Source: Candidatus Zipacnadia bacterium
GTDB taxonomy: Bacteria; Armatimonadota; Zipacnadia; Zipacnadales; Zipacnadaceae
DNA: 10,247 nucleotides
Assembly (NCBI GenBank): GCA_029821515.1
Contig: JALGTD010000029.1
Span: forward strand, 1 to 10,247
Reading direction: 5' to 3'
Part shown: piece after piece, positions 7,035 through 10,247 of the stretch
Layout: the number at the start of each line of letters is the position of its first letter
How positions within the stretch are numbered: the stretch's first letter is position 1
The notes under the pieces: model-generated
What the model saw: only the letters and a program-made list of their open reading frames with translations
Databases searched by the model: none
Told to the model about the DNA's origin: nothing
Made by a program: the position numbers and the translations under genes

Positions 7035-8477
7035 ATGCTTGCTTTAGGAAAACAGAATCGTACAAAAATTGTTGCAACAATGGGCCCAGCCTCGTGCAGC
7101 GAAGCGACGCTGCGCAGCATCTTTGAAGAGGGCGCCGACGCTGTACGCCTGAACTTCTCGCATGGCACCCACAACGACCACCACGGCTACATCCGCACAG
7201 TGCGCTCGGTGGCCGCTCAGTGCCAGGAGCACGTTGCCATCATCGCCGACCTGCAGGGGCCGAAGATCCGCACTGGCCCGCTGAAGGACGGCAAACCGGT
7301 AGAACTGACCAGCGGCCAGGAATTGGTGATCACCACAGAAGATACCCCTGGCACCAGCCAGCGCGTCAGCACCACCTATCAGGCCCTGCCCTCTGATGTA
7401 GATAAAGGCGATCGAATTCTTCTGGATGATGGCGCTCTGGAACTGCAAGTTACAGACACCAAGGAGACTGAAGTCCATTGCCAGATTATCATCGGCGGCA
7501 CTCTGGGCGAACACAAGGGGATAAACCTGCCAGGCGTAAGTATCAGTGCCCCCGCACTAACTGAAAAGGACCACGATGACCTGCGCTTCGCCCTCGAAAA
7601 TGAAGTTGACTACGTGGCGCTGAGCTTCGTACGCAGCGCTCAGGACATCCGCGAGCTGAAAGCGCTTATCAGCGAAGCAGACGCCCAGGTGCCCGTCATC
7701 GCTAAGCTGGAGAAGCCCGAAGCAATTGCGGAACTCGAAGAGATAGTCAGCAGCGCCGATGCCATTATGGTTGCCCGCGGCGACCTGGGTGTGGAACTGC
7801 CTCCGGAGGAGGTGCCCATACTCCAGAAGCAGATAATCAACCTGTGCTCACGAATGCGCAAGCCGGTTATCACGGCGACCCAGATGCTTGACTCAATGCG
7901 CACAAACTCTCGTCCCACCCGCGCGGAAACCTCGGACGTAGCCAATGCCATCCTTGACGGCACCGACGCAGTGATGCTTTCGGGCGAGACTGCCATCGGC
8001 AGCTATCCGGTAGAATCGGTGGCAATGATGCGTCGGATTGCCGCCTTTGCGGAACAGCAACAGCTTTCCGGCCAGCATTTGCGCACTGAAACGGCCGCAA
8101 TCTCTGAATCTGTAGATTTCGCTGATGCTCTCAGTCGGGGAGCAGCTCGCATTGCCGAACGTGTCAAAGCCGAGGCTATAATCGCCTTTACGCAATCTGG
8201 CTCCACCGCCCGCCTGGCCTCCAAGTGCCGTCCGCGCTGTCCCATTATCGCCGCCACTCCCCTGGAGTCAACTGCCCGACGCTGTGCCCTGTACTGGGGC
8301 GTACAGCCCATAATAATTGAGCCGGCGGACAACACCGATGAGATGATAGTGGGAGTTGAGCAGCGGATGCGAGAGTTGGGCATAGTCGAGTCTGGCGACG
8401 TGATGATCATCACAGCAGGCACCCCCATCGGCGCTCCCGGAACTACTAATATGATGAAGTTGCAAGTGGTCAGTTAG
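7035..8477 (+). CDS. pyk: Pyruvate kinase
   Basis: This cytoplasmic enzyme converts phosphoenolpyruvate and ADP into pyruvate and ATP, the last step of glycolysis. At 480 residues it has the usual bacterial length without the extra C-terminal PEP-utiliser domain found in some Firmicutes. Visible motifs: KIVATMGPAS (11-20), the substrate-binding VRLNFSHG (37-44, with Arg38), ADLQGPKIRTG (71-81), catalytic Lys224 and metal ligand Glu226 in IAKLEKPEA (222-230), MVARGDLGVELP (245-256, metal ligand Asp250), and TQMLDSM (282-288). The B domain lies between, at about 82-175. The C-terminal regulatory domain (about 355-480) keeps TQSGSTARLAS (386-396), which in regulated enzymes lies near the effector site, and ends with the usual ITAGTPIGAPGTTN. 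The acidic residue in VELTSG (Glu90) may be the one that marks potassium-dependent enzymes; this alignment is by eye. A GGGGG run about seven bases before the ATG can serve as ribosome-binding site. First gene of its operon. Confidence 0.98.
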   Translation: MLALGKQNRTKIVATMGPASCSEATLRSIFEEGADAVRLNFSHGTHNDHHGYIRTVRSVAAQCQEHVAIIADLQGPKIRTGPLKDGKPVELTSGQELVITTEDTPGTSQRVSTTYQALPSDVDKGDRILLDDGALELQVTDTKETEVHCQIIIGGTLGEHKGINLPGVSISAPALTEKDHDDLRFALENEVDYVALSFVRSAQDIRELKALISEADAQVPVIAKLEKPEAIAELEEIVSSADAIMVARGDLGVELPPEEVPILQKQIINLCSRMRKPVITATQMLDSMRTNSRPTRAETSDVANAILDGTDAVMLSGETAIGSYPVESVAMMRRIAAFAEQQQLSGQHLRTETAAISESVDFADALSRGAARIAERVKAEAIIAFTQSGSTARLASKCRPRCPIIAATPLESTARRCALYWGVQPIIIEPADNTDEMIVGVEQRMRELGIVESGDVMIITAGTPIGAPGTTNMMKLQVVS

Positions 8478-8486
8478 AGGACTATT

Positions 8487-9041
8487 ATGCAATGGCGCTG
8501 GCTGTCACAGGAAATCTGCTATACCGGTCGCGAATTGCGCTCCGGCTGGATCGCTGATACCGCAGCGATAAAGGGCGACGCGATGGTGGCCTTCGTCGGA
8601 CCGGGCGAGGTGCCGCTGGAGCATATGGTGGATATGGAGGATGTCCAGCGCGGTGTGCCTATCAAGGCTGCCCGGATGCTGCACTTCTTAGTAGAACACT
8701 TTGACAGTGACCTGGCCCGCACTGTGCTGCGTCAGCGCTTGCTGGTTTGCCGGGCCGCCGAGATACTCAACCAGACCAGCATGCGCGAGATACGCCGCGA
8801 CGGCGACGACCTGTTTGTCGAAGACCGCAAGCTCTCGGTATCTATTGCCACCGCCTCACCGGTTTCTACCTTGATTCACCTGGGCCTGAATATTGACCCA
8901 AGCGGTGCACCCGTACCCGCGATCGGTCTGGACGAACTGGGCGTACCTGCGCCAGAGATAGCCAGGCAAATTATGGCAGCCTATGTCCAGGAAATGCAGT
9001 CCGCTGAGGCGGCACAACGCAAGGTGCGTGGCGTGCCATAA
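8487..9041 (+). CDS. DUF366 family protein of unknown function
   Basis: A 184-residue cytoplasmic protein of about full family length. It carries the conserved DUF366 pattern: YTGRELRSGWI (12-22), GDAMVAFVGPGEVPLEHMVD (30-49), MLHFLVEHFD (64-73), LRQRLLV (81-87), IRRDGDDLFV (102-111) and KLSVSIATASPVSTLIHLGLN (115-135). The family is best known from archaea and some anaerobic bacteria, and I know of no established reaction. Conserved acidic, histidine and arginine residues (Glu45, His46, Asp49, Glu70, His71, Arg82) are consistent with an enzyme or nucleotide-binding protein, but that is inference. AGAGGAC six bases before the ATG is a good ribosome-binding site. It follows pyk by 9 bases and precedes queE, so it sits within the same operon. 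The queE link hints at 7-deazaguanine or related nucleoside metabolism. Confidence 0.83.
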   Translation: MQWRWLSQEICYTGRELRSGWIADTAAIKGDAMVAFVGPGEVPLEHMVDMEDVQRGVPIKAARMLHFLVEHFDSDLARTVLRQRLLVCRAAEILNQTSMREIRRDGDDLFVEDRKLSVSIATASPVSTLIHLGLNIDPSGAPVPAIGLDELGVPAPEIARQIMAAYVQEMQSAEAAQRKVRGVP

Positions 9042-9079
9042 CTTAAGCGGCACACCTTGGGCTCAGCACAGGTTTGCTT

Positions 9080-9084
9080 AAAGG
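9080..9084 (+). promoter_or_regulatory. Ribosome-binding site that decides the queE start
   Basis: AAAGG ends seven bases before the TTG at 9092. The other in-frame TTG codons, at 9074 and 9086, have AGG only one base before them (9070-9072 and 9082-9084), too close to work. No in-frame ATG or GTG start occurs between the upstream in-frame stop (9044-9046) and the QueE-like sequence. Confidence 0.55.
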
Positions 9085-9091
9085 TTTGCAA

Positions 9092-9868
9092 TTGTCTAAG
9101 ACTCCCGAACTGCAACTCACTGCTCCGATTTGCGAAGTTTTCACCTCCGCCCAGGGCGAAGGGCTGCTGGTGGGAGTGCGGCAGGTATTTGTGCGCTTGC
9201 GTGGGTGCAATTTGCGCTGCCGCTACTGCGACACCCCGCAGGCCCGCGCTACCGACGGCCCCTGCAATGTTGAAGACGAACCGGGGAGTGGCCGTTTTAC
9301 CCAGCGAGGCAATCCCATATCAGTGGGCCAACTGTTGGACATAATTGACAGCCAAATTCAGGCCGATGGCGGCAGTCATCACTCCACCGCACTGACCGGC
9401 GGCGAGCCGCTGCTGTATCCTGAATATCTCTATGCGCTGGCCTCAGCCTTACAGCAACGCGGCCAGCGAATATACCTGGAGACAGCCGGCCACCTGCCTG
9501 AGGCGCTGGCGAAGGTGCTGCCGGTGGTTGACTACATAGCTATGGACTGGAAGATACCCTCCACATTGGACAAACCGCTGGATACCTCCCAGCAAACACG
9601 ATTCTTAAACCTATCCAGCCAGCGGGAATGCTTCATTAAGATGCCCGTAACTGATGACATCAGCGAAGAGGAAGTCCATCAGGCGCTGCGTGCGATCAGC
9701 GAAGTGACCAGGGTAGTTCCGCTGGTGCTCCAGCCGATCACGCCCACCGCCAGCGGTTGTCGGCCACCTGACGCGCAGACACTGCTGGCCTGGCAGGCAA
9801 TAGCCAGCAAATATGTTGATGACGTCCGCATTATTCCGCAATGCCATCCCCTGATCGGAATGCGGTAG
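9092..9868 (+). CDS. queE: 7-carboxy-7-deazaguanine synthase QueE (radical SAM)
   Basis: QueE converts 6-carboxytetrahydropterin into 7-carboxy-7-deazaguanine, an early step to preQ0, queuosine and other 7-deazaguanines. It uses a [4Fe-4S] cluster and S-adenosylmethionine. Counting from the TTG at 9092 (258 residues), the protein shows the family opening ICEVFTSAQGEG (13-24), the radical-SAM cluster motif C39-x3-C43-x2-C46 in FVRLRGCNLRCRYCDT, the SAM-binding TGGEP (102-106), LETAG (129-133) and MDWKIPST (151-158). Between the cluster motif and TGGEP there is a longer insert (about 49-98) than in the shortest QueE proteins. A TTG at 9074 would add six residues (264 total), but spacing from the ribosome-binding site favours 9092. 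It is 50 bases downstream of the DUF366 gene and 13 bases upstream of the next gene. No queC, queD or queF is in the window, so the rest of the pathway must lie elsewhere. Confidence 0.94.
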   Translation: MSKTPELQLTAPICEVFTSAQGEGLLVGVRQVFVRLRGCNLRCRYCDTPQARATDGPCNVEDEPGSGRFTQRGNPISVGQLLDIIDSQIQADGGSHHSTALTGGEPLLYPEYLYALASALQQRGQRIYLETAGHLPEALAKVLPVVDYIAMDWKIPSTLDKPLDTSQQTRFLNLSSQRECFIKMPVTDDISEEEVHQALRAISEVTRVVPLVLQPITPTASGCRPPDAQTLLAWQAIASKYVDDVRIIPQCHPLIGMR

Positions 9869-9881
9869 GCAGGAAGTGCTT

Positions 9882-10247
9882 ATGGCTGAAGTGGGAATGA
9901 CCACGACAATCCCTGTTGAGGTGATTCTGGCCGCGGGACAGACACCGGTGGACCTGAACAATATCTTCATCACTGACCCGGATCCCGAAGCGCTGGTCCG
10001 GCAGGCCGAACGAGCCGGCTATCCGCGCAATACCTGCGGCTGGATCAAAGGCCTCTACGCTACGGCGCTGCGCATGGGCATTGAGCGCGTGGTCGCCGTC
10101 ACCCAGGGCGACTGCGCCCAGACTCATGCTCTGATGGAGACGCTGCAGGCCGCCGGAGTCCAGATAATTCCCTTTGCTTATCCGTATGATCGCGACCCGG
10201 TTCTGCTGGAGCAGCAACTACACCGCTTTATGCAGCACTTCGGCGTA
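9882..10247 (+). CDS. 2-hydroxyacyl-CoA dehydratase-like protein (HgdB/BcrC/BadD superfamily), 3'-truncated
   Basis: The frame opens at an ATG preceded by AGGAAG five bases upstream and stays open to the window end (122 codons visible). The N-terminus matches the pattern of 2-hydroxyacyl-CoA dehydratase subunits and their relatives: PVEVILAAGQTPVDLNN (11-27), YPRNTCGWIKG (47-57), VTQGDCAQTHALMETL (73-88) and PFAYPYD (97-103). Cys52 and Cys78 are the likely first iron-sulfur ligands; the third would lie beyond the window. Family enzymes reduce or dehydrate difficult substrates with electrons supplied by an ATP-driven activator protein. Several homologues, including the double-cubane-cluster proteins, are not acyl-CoA dehydratases, so the substrate should not be assumed. 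The tight 13-base gap behind queE suggests co-transcription. An activator gene, if present nearby, would be downstream. Confidence 0.8.
   Translation, partial: MAEVGMTTTIPVEVILAAGQTPVDLNNIFITDPDPEALVRQAERAGYPRNTCGWIKGLYATALRMGIERVVAVTQGDCAQTHALMETLQAAGVQIIPFAYPYDRDPVLLEQQLHRFMQHFGV

Overview
The window is bacterial chromosomal DNA, moderately GC-rich and densely coded. It holds eight protein genes, two of them cut by the window edges. I see no rRNA, tRNA, CRISPR array, insertion sequence or phage gene, and no gene-free stretch longer than about 150 bases. The mix of genes includes a GHL10-type glycoside hydrolase, a phosphodiester glycosidase with copper-amine-oxidase-like and AMIN domains, DUF366, and a 2-hydroxyacyl-CoA dehydratase-like protein. 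This recalls deep-branching Terrabacteria such as Armatimonadota or clostridial-type Firmicutes. That placement is an impression from gene content and has not been tested phylogenetically.

Left part (1-6891): a cell-envelope and glycan section. It starts with the C-terminal end of an MsbA-type ABC exporter (+), followed by a membrane-anchored or secreted GHL10-like glycoside hydrolase (+, 488-1645). That gene runs convergently into a large lipoprotein of the six-hairpin glycosidase type (-, 1626-4316), and the two overlap by 20 bases. Upstream of the lipoprotein on the minus strand are a secreted phosphodiester glycosidase (4382-6250) and a 210-residue cytoplasmic protein whose N-terminus resembles DnaA domain I (6259-6891). 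These three minus-strand genes probably form one transcription unit, starting from a strong sigma70-type promoter at 6990-7018.

Right part (7035-10247): a plus-strand operon of pyruvate kinase, DUF366, 7-carboxy-7-deazaguanine synthase (QueE) and the start of a 2-hydroxyacyl-CoA dehydratase-like protein. Gaps are 9, 32-50 and 13 bases. Its likely promoter lies at 6934-6962.

The two promoters in the 143-base gap between the halves have near-consensus boxes with 17-base spacers and point towards each other. Each gene set is therefore transcribed through the other's promoter, and the two 5' leaders share a short complementary stretch. The most interesting items are this face-to-face promoter pair, the DnaA-domain-I-like protein that lacks an ATPase, and the grouping of DUF366 and a dehydratase-like protein with queE. 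I found no convincing wholly new multi-gene system.
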